From NCBI GenBank assembly GCA_963820055.1, contig CAWFYJ010000003.1:310001-374000 (forward strand): a stretch of 64,000 nucleotides of DNA, written 5' to 3'. This document shows, piece by piece, positions 25,392 through 32,627 of the stretch. The stretch is from RHKX01 sp963820055. GTDB taxonomy: Bacteria > Actinomycetota > Thermoleophilia > Solirubrobacterales > 70-9. The notes under the pieces were generated by a model. It worked only from the letters and a program-made list of their open reading frames with translations, was not told where the DNA came from and made no database searches. The position numbers were made by a program, and so were the translations under genes. The first letter of the stretch is position 1. Every line of letters begins with the position of its first letter.

Positions 25392-26222
25392 TTGCAGGCC
25401 CCCCGCACGAGAGCCGCCCTTTTCACGCTCGCCGCGACCGTCGGCGCCCTCGTCGCCATGCCCGAGCTCGCCGCCGCCGACCTGCTCGCGCCTGGCGCCA
25501 CCGCCTCCGACGGCGCCGGCAGCGCCCGGACGCTCTACATCATCATGGCCGTCATCGCGGTGCTGATCGTGATCGTCGTCCTCGGCGCGATCGCCCGGGC
25601 CCTCCGCTCGCGCACCGCTGAAGCCGACGAAGACGGCGCCCGCCGCACCCGCGGAACCGGCTCGATCCAGGTCCGCGTCGGCGCCGGCCTCGGCGTCCTC
25701 GCGCTGATCCTCTTCGTCGTCGGCATCATCTTCACCGGCAAGGCGACCGAGGTACAGGCTTCCGCCAACGACCCGATCACGATTCAGACCGACGCCCAGC
25801 AGTGGGTCTGGCGCTACACCTACCCGGTCACCGACCCCTCGACCGACGGATACACCGCCGATCAGCCCTACAGCTACCAGGAGCTCGTCGTCCCGGTCGA
25901 TACGCCGATCACGCTCGACATCACCTCCACCGACGTGATGCACCGCTGGTCCGTCCCCGAGCTCGCGCTCAGCGCCGACGCCGTGCCCGGCATCGAGAAC
26001 GAGGTCTCGTTCACCGCCACCGAGACCGGCACCTTCGAGGGCTCCTCGACGAAGTTCTCCGGCCCCAACTACGCGACCATGCGGACGCGGGTCATCGTCG
26101 TCCAGCCGGACGAATACGAAGCCTTCCTCCAGGATCGGCTCACGGGCATCCAGGACGCCCGCAAGGCGGTCCAGGCGCGGGTTCAGGACGGCACAGCACC
26201 GGGAGTGAAATTCGAACAATGA
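25392..26222 (+). CDS. Oxidase subunit II-like protein lacking CuA ligands
   Basis: A 276-residue subunit II homologue: signal peptide (1-29), two membrane helices (about 47-69 and 96-115) and a cupredoxin domain (125-240). Compared with the normal subunit at 35497-36309, the CuA loop CTELCGWGHATM has become STKFSGPNYATM (219-230): both Cys are Ser, Glu is Lys and His is Tyr. Only His184 (VMHRWSVPE) and Met230 remain, so no CuA centre can form. Quinol-oxidase subunits also lack CuA, but the partner subunit here has no heme ligands. TTG 25392 start follows TAGAAT by 9 bases. Its stop overlaps the subunit I-like start (ATGA), implying a stoichiometric pair. Confidence 0.85.
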   Translation: MQAPRTRAALFTLAATVGALVAMPELAAADLLAPGATASDGAGSARTLYIIMAVIAVLIVIVVLGAIARALRSRTAEADEDGARRTRGTGSIQVRVGAGLGVLALILFVVGIIFTGKATEVQASANDPITIQTDAQQWVWRYTYPVTDPSTDGYTADQPYSYQELVVPVDTPITLDITSTDVMHRWSVPELALSADAVPGIENEVSFTATETGTFEGSSTKFSGPNYATMRTRVIVVQPDEYEAFLQDRLTGIQDARKAVQARVQDGTAPGVKFEQ

Positions 26223-28021
26223 CGCCGATTCGGACCGCATCCCACCCCGAGGTGGTCAGCGAGCAGGTTCCCCGCGCCCAGAAGGGCTGGATCACCCTCG
26301 TGACGACCGCCGAGCACAAGGCCGTCGGCCGCATGTACATCGCGACGGCGCTGCTGTTCGCAAGTGCGGCGCTCGCCGAGTTCCTGATGATGCGCCTGCA
26401 GCTGATGATCCCCGAGAACACGCTGGTCCGCCCGGAGATCTTCGACCGGCTGCTCTCCGCCTACGGCGTCACCGGACTCGCCCTCTTCGCGCTGCCGCTG
26501 ATGCTCGGCCTGATGTCGGTCGTCGTGCCGCTCCAGATCGGCGCTCGCGGCATGGCCCTGCCCCGCCTCCATCACCTCTCCTACTGGCTCTACGTCTTCG
26601 GCGGCGCGACGATCTACGGCAGCTTCCTCTACCGCCCGTCGGAGGCTGGAATCCTGGCCCTGCCGCCGCTCTCCTCCTCGGACTTCCTCCCCGGCGCCGC
26701 CGTCGACGCCTGGCTCGTCGGGTTCGCCCTCGTCGTCCTCGGCTTCGTCTGCTTCTCGATCAGCATGATCGCCACGATCCGCAACTCGCGCGCCCCCGGC
26801 ATGGCGCTGCAGCGGATGCCGCTCTTCTCCTGGGCCGCCGGGATCGTCAGCTACACGCTGCTCGTCCTCGGGCCGGTCTTCCTGGCCGCGCTGGCGATGC
26901 TGATGATCGACCGCCACTACGGCGGCGTCTTCTTCGACTCCGGCGAGGGCGGCAAGCCGATGCTCTACGAGCACCTCGCCACGATCTTCATGGCCGGCGC
27001 CGTCGTCTCCCTCGTCGTCGGCGCGATGGCCGCGATCTCGGAGATCCTCTCGACCTTCTCCCGCCAGCCCCACTTCGGCCACCGGACCGTGGCCGGCTCG
27101 CTGGTCGCCTTGACCGTCCTCGCGGTGCTCGGCTGGATGCAGAGCATGTACTCGGGCGCGATCCCCGACGGCTTCCTCTACTTCGCGATGCTGATGGCGC
27201 TGGTCGCGATCGTCCCCGCCGGACTGATCATCTTCAACTGGATCGGCACGATGACCGGCGGCGCCAAGCGCCAGGGCATGCCCTTCAAGTACGCGCTCGG
27301 CGCCATTGTCCTGATCGTCATCGGCCTCGCCGGCAAGCTCGTCGCGGCGGTCGTCCCGGTCGGCGCGCTCCTCGCAGGCAGCACCTTCTCGACGGGCACG
27401 AGCTTCGCGCTGATCATCGGCGCCGGCGTCCTCGGCGGCTTCGCCGCCCTCTACTACTGGTTCCCGAAGGTCTGCGGCCGGTTGATGGGCGACGCGTTCG
27501 GCGTCACCTCCTTCTGGCTGCTGATGGTCGGCGCGCTCGCCTACTCGCTGGCGACGATGCTGGCCGGGCTCGAGGGAATGCCCGTCGACGTTGCCAAGTT
27601 CTACGGCGACAGCGGCCTCGACGTCCTCAACATGATCGCCTCGATCGGCGCCATCCTCTTCGTCCTCGGCTTCATCATCACGATGCTGAACGCGGCCACC
27701 AGCTACAAGCACGGCAACGAGGTCGGCCCCGATCCGTGGCTGGGCAGCACGCTCGAGTGGTTCACGACCTCCCCTCCCCCGGTCCACAACTTCGACCTCG
27801 TCCCCGATGTCCGCAGCGCCGAGCCGCTCGACGACATCCGCGACGCGATCCGCCGCCGCGCAACCCGCTGGTACCCGCCGGCGGCGCGGACGGAGGAGCG
27901 CGAGCCGGAGCCCGTCGCGGTCCCGGCGGGCGACGCACCGGCCGAGCGCACCGACGCCGCCGACCCGGCGAACGACTCCGAGACCACCGCGCGGGACGAA
28001 GACGACAGCCCGGTAGCCTGA
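26219..28021 (+). CDS. Oxidase subunit I-like protein lacking all heme and CuB ligands
   Basis: A 600-residue, 12-helix subunit I homologue, clearly collinear with the active subunit at 33544-35478: VVVPLQIGARGMALPRL, SEILSTFSR, LYYWFPKVCGRL and the C-terminal SPPPVHNFD all align. Every ligand position is changed. The helix II heme a His is Tyr82, the cross-linked HPxVY is AGAVV (259-263), the CuB His pair is Gln308-Ser309, and the helix X His pair is Thr394 and Phe396. No frameshift or stop is present and helices are intact, so this is a maintained non-redox paralogue rather than a decaying gene. Possible roles are scaffold, assembly or stress subunit; none is shown. The acidic C-terminal tail is about 60 residues. 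Followed by ctaB. Confidence 0.88.
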   Translation: MTPIRTASHPEVVSEQVPRAQKGWITLVTTAEHKAVGRMYIATALLFASAALAEFLMMRLQLMIPENTLVRPEIFDRLLSAYGVTGLALFALPLMLGLMSVVVPLQIGARGMALPRLHHLSYWLYVFGGATIYGSFLYRPSEAGILALPPLSSSDFLPGAAVDAWLVGFALVVLGFVCFSISMIATIRNSRAPGMALQRMPLFSWAAGIVSYTLLVLGPVFLAALAMLMIDRHYGGVFFDSGEGGKPMLYEHLATIFMAGAVVSLVVGAMAAISEILSTFSRQPHFGHRTVAGSLVALTVLAVLGWMQSMYSGAIPDGFLYFAMLMALVAIVPAGLIIFNWIGTMTGGAKRQGMPFKYALGAIVLIVIGLAGKLVAAVVPVGALLAGSTFSTGTSFALIIGAGVLGGFAALYYWFPKVCGRLMGDAFGVTSFWLLMVGALAYSLATMLAGLEGMPVDVAKFYGDSGLDVLNMIASIGAILFVLGFIITMLNAATSYKHGNEVGPDPWLGSTLEWFTTSPPPVHNFDLVPDVRSAEPLDDIRDAIRRRATRWYPPAARTEEREPEPVAVPAGDAPAERTDAADPANDSETTARDEDDSPVA

Positions 28022-28079
28022 CGGGCATGTCCGCCCGTCTCCACCAGGTGGCGCCCCCGACCGCCGGCGAGTCCGCCCG

Positions 28080-29057
28080 ATGGAATCCTCGGCAGGCGTA
28101 GCCGACCGCGTAGAGCGGCCCCCGGGGCGACCCGGCAGGCCCGCGTCCGCGCCCGCTCCGAGTGGGAGCGCTGACCTCGTTCCGGCCGGGATCGTCGGTC
28201 ACGTCCGCGACTACGTGGCGCTGACGAAGCCGCGGATAATCTCGCTGCTGCTCTGGACCACGGTCGCGACGATGTTCGTGGCCAAGCCCAGCGGGCTCGA
28301 ATTCTCGACGATCGTCTGGACCTGCATCGGCGGGTATCTGGCATCCGGCGGGGCCGGAGCCATCAACCAGTTCATCGACCGCGACATCGACTCGAAGGTC
28401 GGCCGCACCAGGGGGCGCCCGATCGTCGCCGGCCGGGTCAAGCCCATCCACGCGCTCGTCTTCGGAATCGCGCTGGGAGTGATCGCCGCCGTCCAGCTCT
28501 GGGTGACCGTGAACGGCCTCGCCGCCGCGCTCTCGGTGTTCGGGCTGCTCGGCTACGTCCTCCTCTACTCCGCCTGGCTGAAGCGGCGGACGCCGCAGAA
28601 CATCGTCATCGGCGGCGTCGCCGGCTCGATCCCGCCGCTCGTCGGCTGGGCCGCCGCGACGGGGAGCCTCACCCTCGATGCGCTCTTCCCGTTCATGATC
28701 ATCTTCCTCTGGACGCCCCCGCACTTCTGGGCGCTCGCGCTGCTGATCTCCGACGACTACGAGAAGACCGGTGTCCCGATGATGCCGGTGGTGCGTGGCG
28801 AGGAGTACACGCGCCGCCGGATCCTCGCCTACTCGGTGCTGCTCGTCGCCTTCACGATCGTCCCAGTCGCGACCGGGCTGTTCGGCGGCGTATACCTGGC
28901 GGCCGCCGTGATCCTCGGCGCCCTGTTCGTCGGCGGCGCCGCTCACCTGCTCCGGAGCCCCTCGCGCAAGACCGCGCTGCAGCTCCATCTCGGCTCCCTG
29001 GCCTACCTGTTCCTGCTGTTCGGCGCGATGGCAGCCGACAGGGTCCTCGCCGCTTGA
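28080..29057 (+). CDS. ctaB: Heme O synthase (protoheme IX farnesyltransferase)
   Basis: A 325-residue UbiA-family prenyltransferase that attaches farnesyl to heme B, giving heme O for aa3/bo3 oxidases. Both Asp-rich motifs are present: NQFIDRDIDSK and, around the second loop, YSAWLKRRTPQN with DDYEKTGVPMMPVV. Nine hydrophobic segments are spread between residues 45 and 322. The N-terminus is about 35 residues longer than needed and disordered (Pro/Gly/Ala-rich), so a later start is conceivable, but ATG 28080 is the first after the 58-bp gap. It serves the active oxidase; its position behind the ligand-less pair ties that pair to oxidase biogenesis. Confidence 0.93.
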   Translation: MESSAGVADRVERPPGRPGRPASAPAPSGSADLVPAGIVGHVRDYVALTKPRIISLLLWTTVATMFVAKPSGLEFSTIVWTCIGGYLASGGAGAINQFIDRDIDSKVGRTRGRPIVAGRVKPIHALVFGIALGVIAAVQLWVTVNGLAAALSVFGLLGYVLLYSAWLKRRTPQNIVIGGVAGSIPPLVGWAAATGSLTLDALFPFMIIFLWTPPHFWALALLISDDYEKTGVPMMPVVRGEEYTRRRILAYSVLLVAFTIVPVATGLFGGVYLAAAVILGALFVGGAAHLLRSPSRKTALQLHLGSLAYLFLLFGAMAADRVLAA

Positions 29058-29058
29058 T

Positions 29059-29064
29059 TAGATT
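29059..29064 (+). promoter_or_regulatory. -10-like TAGATT before a leaderless start
   Basis: TAGATT lies just after the ctaB stop and ends 9 bases before ATG 29074. No Shine-Dalgarno sequence is visible between them. Confidence 0.4.
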
Positions 29065-29073
29065 TCACCCTCG

Positions 29074-29187
29074 ATGGATCGCAGCAAGGCAAACAAGAGC
29101 ATCAGCTCCGGCTTCGTGGCCGCAGGCATCGCCCTCTTCATGTTCGCGCTGACGTTCTACGCCGCCGTCCTCTACGTCGGCGGCTGA
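29074..29187 (+). CDS. 37-residue single-helix membrane peptide in the ctaB cluster
   Basis: A short gene of 38 codons (ATG 29074 to TGA 29187): a basic, polar start (MDRSKANKSISS) and one hydrophobic helix (about 13-36, FVAAGIALFMFALTFYAAVLYV). Size, topology and location between ctaB and a subunit IV-like gene suggest a small oxidase-associated subunit, comparable to the tiny extra subunits of bacterial aa3/cbb3 oxidases. No sequence family is recognised. The stop is two bases before the next ATG, so the two small genes are co-translated. Confidence 0.65.
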   Translation: MDRSKANKSISSGFVAAGIALFMFALTFYAAVLYVGG

Positions 29188-29189
29188 GC

Positions 29190-29465
29190 ATGACCCCGCC
29201 GAACGACATCGAGACCTCCGAGCCGACCGAGCTCGTCTACGTACCCAACAACTCCTGGGCGCCGGTGATCGTCGCTGCGGGCATCACCTTCATCCTCATC
29301 GGGATGTTCAAGGGCTGGTTCCTCTGGGTCGTCGGCGCCTTCATCCTCTTTCTCGGCCTCCGCGCCTGGTGGCATCTCTCGGACGACGAGATCTCCGGCA
29401 TGCGCCGTGAGCAGCGCAGCGACACGGCGGTCATCCCCGCCGAAGCCGTACGCCGCCGCCGCTAG
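29190..29465 (+). CDS. Small oxidase-associated membrane protein (subunit IV-like)
   Basis: A 91-residue protein with two membrane helices (about 24-40 and 42-58) after a 20-residue soluble start containing ELVYVPNNSWAP, and an Arg-rich tail. Actinobacterial oxidase subunit IV (CtaF) proteins have a similar size but usually four helices, so this is a relative by position rather than by clear sequence match. It ends the plus-strand cluster of ligand-less subunits, ctaB and the small peptide. Confidence 0.6.
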   Translation: MTPPNDIETSEPTELVYVPNNSWAPVIVAAGITFILIGMFKGWFLWVVGAFILFLGLRAWWHLSDDEISGMRREQRSDTAVIPAEAVRRRR

Positions 29466-29591
29466 GCGGCCCTCCGAGGCATGTCGAACCCGGTCGGGTT
29501 GCGGCTGGGCCACTGTGGCTTGGCAGTGAGGGGTGGGTTGGCGAACGCCTCCCGGAACTGCCATATCCGCTGACTGACCCGGGGTCGGCGC

Positions 29592-29616
29592 GAGGACGGC
29601 GTGGCACGCCCGCCTC
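29592..29616. terminator. Interrupted GC hairpin, likely bidirectional terminator
   Basis: GAGG-AC-GGCGT-GGC-ACGCC-CG-CCTC forms a 9-bp stem with one internal mismatch pair and a 3-base loop. It sits in the 201-bp gap between the convergent small oxidase gene and the CBS gene. Nothing else recognisable is in the gap (29466-29666). Confidence 0.5.
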
Positions 29617-29666
29617 GGTCCCCCCTCTCAGCCTTTCAGCGGGCTCCTCACGAACCCGCATTCGCC

Positions 29667-30068
29667 CTACCCCGGCTGCATCGCCGACGTCGCCCCGTCG
29701 GACGTCCAGACGCGCATGATGTCGCGCATCGAGAGGACGCCGACCAGGTCGCCGTCCTGGCAGATCACGAGGTGGCGGATCCCCCGGGCGGCCATGTCGG
29801 CCGCGGCCCGCTCGAGGCTCCAGTCCGGCGCCGCGGTGATCACCGAGGTGCTCATGTGGCCGGCGACGCGCTCCTCGTCGGGGCTTTCCCCGCGGCCGAC
29901 GGAGACGAGCACGTCGCGCTCGCTGATGATGCCCGGGCCGGGTGCCTCCTCGTCGATGACGATGGCGGCGCCGACTCCCTTCTCGGTCATCATCCGGGCG
30001 GCCTCGCGCAGCGTGTGCCCCGGGCCGACGGTCAGGACGACGTCCGACATTCCCTCACGTACCTCCAT
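29667..30068 (-). CDS. Two-CBS-domain protein
   Basis: A 133-residue protein made only of a CBS pair: the first (about 8-65) has VGPGHTLREAARMMTEKGVGAAIVID and IISERD, the second (70-128) TAAPDWSLERAAADMAARGIRHLVIC and GVLSMRDI. CBS pairs bind adenine nucleotides and regulate partner proteins; stand-alone ones act in trans. No partner is identifiable beside it. ATG 30068 is preceded by GAGGG about 7 bases away. Cytoplasmic. It lies between the oxidase accessory cluster and the cytochrome c gene, which may be coincidence. Confidence 0.9.
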   Translation of the reverse strand: MEVREGMSDVVLTVGPGHTLREAARMMTEKGVGAAIVIDEEAPGPGIISERDVLVSVGRGESPDEERVAGHMSTSVITAAPDWSLERAAADMAARGIRHLVICQDGDLVGVLSMRDIMRVWTSDGATSAMQPG

Positions 30069-30192
30069 GCTCGCCCTCGGGCTCCCTTCCTCTCGGGTCC
30101 GGTCGCGGTGCCGCTGCCGGACGGCCTTGTACCAATCGTCATAACCCTATCGAACCGCTCCAGCCAGGCGTCAGAGCGGGTCCGCCGACCTA

Positions 30193-30198
30193 TAGGAT
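30193..30198 (+). promoter_or_regulatory. -10 TAGGAT of the cytochrome c gene, leaderless
   Basis: TATAGGAT spans 30191-30198; TAGGAT ends 7 bases before GTG 30206. No Shine-Dalgarno is present and no good -35 is seen, a common actinobacterial arrangement for leaderless mRNA. Confidence 0.55.
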
Positions 30199-30205
30199 TG
30201 AGGCC

Positions 30206-30901
30206 GTGAAGCGCACGCGACTCAAGGCGGCGGGACTGATCGCCCTGGGCGTGGCCCTCGTGGCCGCGGTCAGTGGCTGCGACCTGCAGGAGAACGCTGA
30301 CACCGAGGCCGGGCGCAACCTCTTCATCGCCAACTGCGGCACCTGCCACTACCTGAAGGAGGCCGGCACGACCGGCAACGTCGGGCCCGATCTCGACGCC
30401 GCGTTCGCCGCCGCCCGCAACGACGGGATGGACCAGGACACGATCGAGGGCGTCGTCACCGACCAGATCGGCCACCCGCGCCAGACGGACCCCTCCAACC
30501 CCACTTACATGCCCGCCGACATCGTCACCGGACAGGACGCCGACGACGTCGCCGCCTACGTCGCTTCGGTGGCAGGCGTGCCCGGTATCGAGCCGCCCAC
30601 GGCCCCCGGCGGCCCCGGCGGCCAGGTCTTCGCCAACAACGGCTGCGGCAGCTGTCACACCTTCGAAGCTGCCGGCTCCGCCGGCGCTGTCGGCCCGAAC
30701 CTCGACACCGGGCTGGCCGATCAGGACCCGAAGCAGATCGAGACCAGCATCGTCAATCCGAACGCCGAGATCGTCAAGGGCTTCCAGCCGAACATCATGC
30801 CCCAGAACTACGGGCAGGTCATCGAGCCGAAGGACCTGAAGGACCTCGTCGCCTTCCTCTACGACAACAGTCGTCCGTCCGGGGGCGGCGGCGGCAAGTG
30901 A
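30206..30901 (+). CDS. Di-heme cytochrome c lipoprotein
   Basis: A 231-residue exported protein. A lipobox (VSGC, Cys25) ends the signal peptide, so it is anchored to the outer face of the membrane. Two class I cytochrome c domains follow: CGTCH at 44-48 with Met102 (TYMPAD) and CGSCH at 147-151 with Met198 (NIMPQ) as likely sixth ligands. A Pro/Gly linker separates them and a Gly-rich tail ends the chain. It is a good candidate electron donor to the CuA site of the ctaC-ctaD-ctaE oxidase encoded 5 kb away. GTG start is the first codon after the promoter. Confidence 0.9.
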   Translation: MKRTRLKAAGLIALGVALVAAVSGCDLQENADTEAGRNLFIANCGTCHYLKEAGTTGNVGPDLDAAFAAARNDGMDQDTIEGVVTDQIGHPRQTDPSNPTYMPADIVTGQDADDVAAYVASVAGVPGIEPPTAPGGPGGQVFANNGCGSCHTFEAAGSAGAVGPNLDTGLADQDPKQIETSIVNPNAEIVKGFQPNIMPQNYGQVIEPKDLKDLVAFLYDNSRPSGGGGGK

Positions 30902-30911
30902 CGCTCCCGGT

Positions 30912-30928
30912 CCGGCCCTGACGGCCGG
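30912..30928. terminator. GC hairpin after the cytochrome c gene
   Basis: CCGGCC pairs with GGCCGG around CTGAC, in the 37-bp gap between the cytochrome c gene and a convergent membrane-protein gene. No T-run. Confidence 0.4.
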
Positions 30929-30938
30929 GCCGCCGACC

Positions 30939-31169
30939 TCAGCTGTCGCCCGGATCCTCTTCGTCGGGCTCGCCGAGCATCACCTTCAGCCAGCCGGCCG
31001 ATCGCCAGAGCCCGATCGCAATCGCGATCACCGCGAGGATCGCTCCCAGCGTCGCGCTGACCAGGACCGCGCAGGCGATCACGATCACCGCGGCGGCGAT
31101 GATCATCACGAGAATCCGGAACGCGTCCTCCTCGGACTGGAACGGATTGCGGAGGTCCTTGTCGGGCAT
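30939..31169 (-). CDS. Two-helix membrane protein
   Basis: A 76-residue protein with a polar N-terminus (MPDKDLRNPFQSEEDAFR), a long hydrophobic region best read as two helices (about 18-39 and 42-60), and an acidic tail. The start ATG 31169 follows a more upstream in-frame stretch rich in Cys that lacks membrane-protein character; that extension was rejected. Function unknown. It is convergent with the cytochrome c gene. Confidence 0.65.
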   Translation of the reverse strand: MPDKDLRNPFQSEEDAFRILVMIIAAAVIVIACAVLVSATLGAILAVIAIAIGLWRSAGWLKVMLGEPDEEDPGDS

Positions 31170-31220
31170 CCGATGATCTTTGCAGGCGCAACATGTCGGC
31201 CAACGGACCGCCGTCACGGA

Positions 31221-31226
31221 TAGGTT
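31221..31226 (+). promoter_or_regulatory. -10-like TAGGTT before a leaderless start
   Basis: TAGGTT ends 6 bases before GTG 31233, with no Shine-Dalgarno in the short gap. Confidence 0.45.
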
Positions 31227-31232
31227 GGCCCG

Positions 31233-31727
31233 GTGCGGATCCTGCTCTTCCTGATCGCCTGCGTCGCCGGCCTCGTCCTCGGCCTCCTCGGCGACGAGCC
31301 CCTCGTCGGGCTCGCGCTCGCCGGGGTGATCGTCTACCCGGTCGCAGTCTCGTTCCTGATCGGAGGCGAGCGCGACACGCGCCCGCGGGAACCGGGTCTG
31401 CTGCCGGCCTGCATTGCGGGCGTCGCCGGCACGCTCCTCGTCATCTTCCTGATCAGGCTCGCGTTCGCGGCGCCCGGCTGGGTCGATCCGCTCAGCGCCG
31501 ACTGCGGCGGGCCGTCCGACGGCCTCCAGCAGCTCGCCACCTGGTTCGCGGCGATCGCATTCGTCTTCGCCGCCGTCCCGGAAGCCGTCACCCTGGCGGC
31601 GATCGCCGGGCGCCTGCGTGGTCGCGGCGCCCTCGCGAACCTCCCGATCACCCTCGGTGTCTACCCCTTCGCGGTGGCACTGGCCGGGATCGCCCTCGTA
31701 GTCGCCAGCTACGCGACGAGCTGCTGA
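31233..31727 (+). CDS. Four- to five-helix membrane protein
   Basis: A 164-residue integral membrane protein with hydrophobic segments at about 2-20, 23-43, 60-80, 103-122 and 138-160. Two Cys residues (SADCGG and the C-terminal SC) could be extracytoplasmic. No recognised domain. GTG start directly after a TAGGTT hexamer. The following small gene starts two bases beyond its stop, so they form a two-gene unit. Confidence 0.65.
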   Translation: MRILLFLIACVAGLVLGLLGDEPLVGLALAGVIVYPVAVSFLIGGERDTRPREPGLLPACIAGVAGTLLVIFLIRLAFAAPGWVDPLSADCGGPSDGLQQLATWFAAIAFVFAAVPEAVTLAAIAGRLRGRGALANLPITLGVYPFAVALAGIALVVASYATSC

Positions 31728-31729
31728 GG

Positions 31730-31990
31730 ATGGCGGCGAAGCCCTTCCCCACGAAAGAGGCCGCGGAGGCCGCCTGCGCGCGTCTGGCGGCCTCTCACGC
31801 GGATCGGGGGACCCATCAGTTCCTCCCGCAGCGGCGGGAGGGCGGATGGGTCGTCGTCAAGGTCGCCCTGCCGCCGCCGGCGGACAACCTCGGGACCGAG
31901 ACGAGGGCCGACGAACGGCCGTCGACACCCGACGATCCGCGCACCTCCCACGACCGCAACGCCGGCGGCCCGTGGGTCGGCGGCATCTGA
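31730..31990 (+). CDS. Small soluble protein of unknown function
   Basis: An 86-residue protein. The N-terminal 45 residues look folded (FPTKEAAEAACARLAASHADRGTH, then GGWVVVKVALP), reminiscent of short alpha/beta sequence-handling domains, and the rest is a disordered Pro/Asp/Thr-rich tail. No family is recognised. ATG 31730 lies two bases after the upstream stop; GAGGATG at the junction offers little room for a Shine-Dalgarno, so reinitiation is likely. Convergent with ctaE (16 bases). Confidence 0.6.
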   Translation: MAAKPFPTKEAAEAACARLAASHADRGTHQFLPQRREGGWVVVKVALPPPADNLGTETRADERPSTPDDPRTSHDRNAGGPWVGGI

Positions 31991-32006
31991 GCCACCGAGA
32001 GCCCCG

Positions 32007-32627
32007 TTACAGGATGTAAACCGTCGTGTAGACGACGATCCACATCACGTCGACGAAGTGCCAGTAGATGCCGGGCACCTCGACGCCGAGATGGTCCTCG
32101 GGAGCGGTCCCGAAGTGTCCGCGCCAGGCGCGGATGTTGGCAAAGCTGAGCAGCAACAGGCCGACGAAGACGTGGGCGCCGTGGAGGCCGGTGAGTCCGT
32201 AGAAGATCGAGCCGAAGGCGCCGTCGCGGGCGCTGAAGCCGATGTGGACGTACTCGTTGATCTGGACGAAGAGGAACGTCGCTCCGAGCAGCCACGTGAT
32301 CGCGAGGCCGAGCTTCATCGCGTTGCGGTTCCCCTTGCGGGCGCCCTCGAGCGCCCAGTGGACGCTGAACGATGAGGTGACGAGGATCGCCGTGTTGATG
32401 CCGGCGACCAGCTTCGGCAGCTCGAACCCGTCGGGCGGCCAGGCGTCGGTCGGGTTCGAGACCTCACGGAGGAAGAAGTAGGAGGCGAAGAAGGCGCCGA
32501 ACAGCATCGCCTCGGAGACGATGAAGAGGAGGATGCCGAGCGTCTGGCGGTCGATCTTCGACGAGGCGTGGGCCTCGGGCGGGCCGTGATGGGCGTGGGC
32601 GCCCGCTGCGATCGATGCGGACTCCAT
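32007..32627 (-). CDS. ctaE: Cytochrome c oxidase subunit III
   Basis: A 206-residue subunit III with five hydrophobic helices, the five-helix form common in bacteria. Family blocks: LFIVSEAMLFGAFFASYFFLR, INTAILVTSSFSVHWAL, and C-terminal FYGLTGLHGAHVFVGL plus PGIYWHFVDVMWIVVYTTVYIL, which carries the conserved acidic and His residues that hold lipid. It acts in the membrane with CtaC and CtaD. Start ATG 32627 shares a base with the stop of the Usp-like gene (TGATG). Last gene of the operon ctaC-ctaD-usp-ctaE. Confidence 0.95.
   Translation of the reverse strand: MESASIAAGAHAHHGPPEAHASSKIDRQTLGILLFIVSEAMLFGAFFASYFFLREVSNPTDAWPPDGFELPKLVAGINTAILVTSSFSVHWALEGARKGNRNAMKLGLAITWLLGATFLFVQINEYVHIGFSARDGAFGSIFYGLTGLHGAHVFVGLLLLSFANIRAWRGHFGTAPEDHLGVEVPGIYWHFVDVMWIVVYTTVYIL

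Noticed and set aside
24351..26240. A 629-codon frame antisense to the oxidase subunit II-like gene
   Set aside because: Only the C-terminal 320 codons have PAP2 motifs; the upstream part is an antisense shadow of the subunit II-like gene.
26219..28021. Subunit I-like gene read as a nitric-oxide reductase, cbb3 or quinol oxidase
   Set aside because: All those families keep the helix II, VI, VII and X His ligands; none is present here.
25392..28021. Ligand-less oxidase pair as an ordinary decaying pseudogene
   Set aside because: Both frames are complete, coupled by a 4-bp overlap and keep the membrane and C-terminal motifs. Only ligand positions and their surroundings are altered.
28027..28101. 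A 24-codon ORF before ctaB
   Set aside because: It overlaps the ctaB start, has no Shine-Dalgarno and no recognisable feature.
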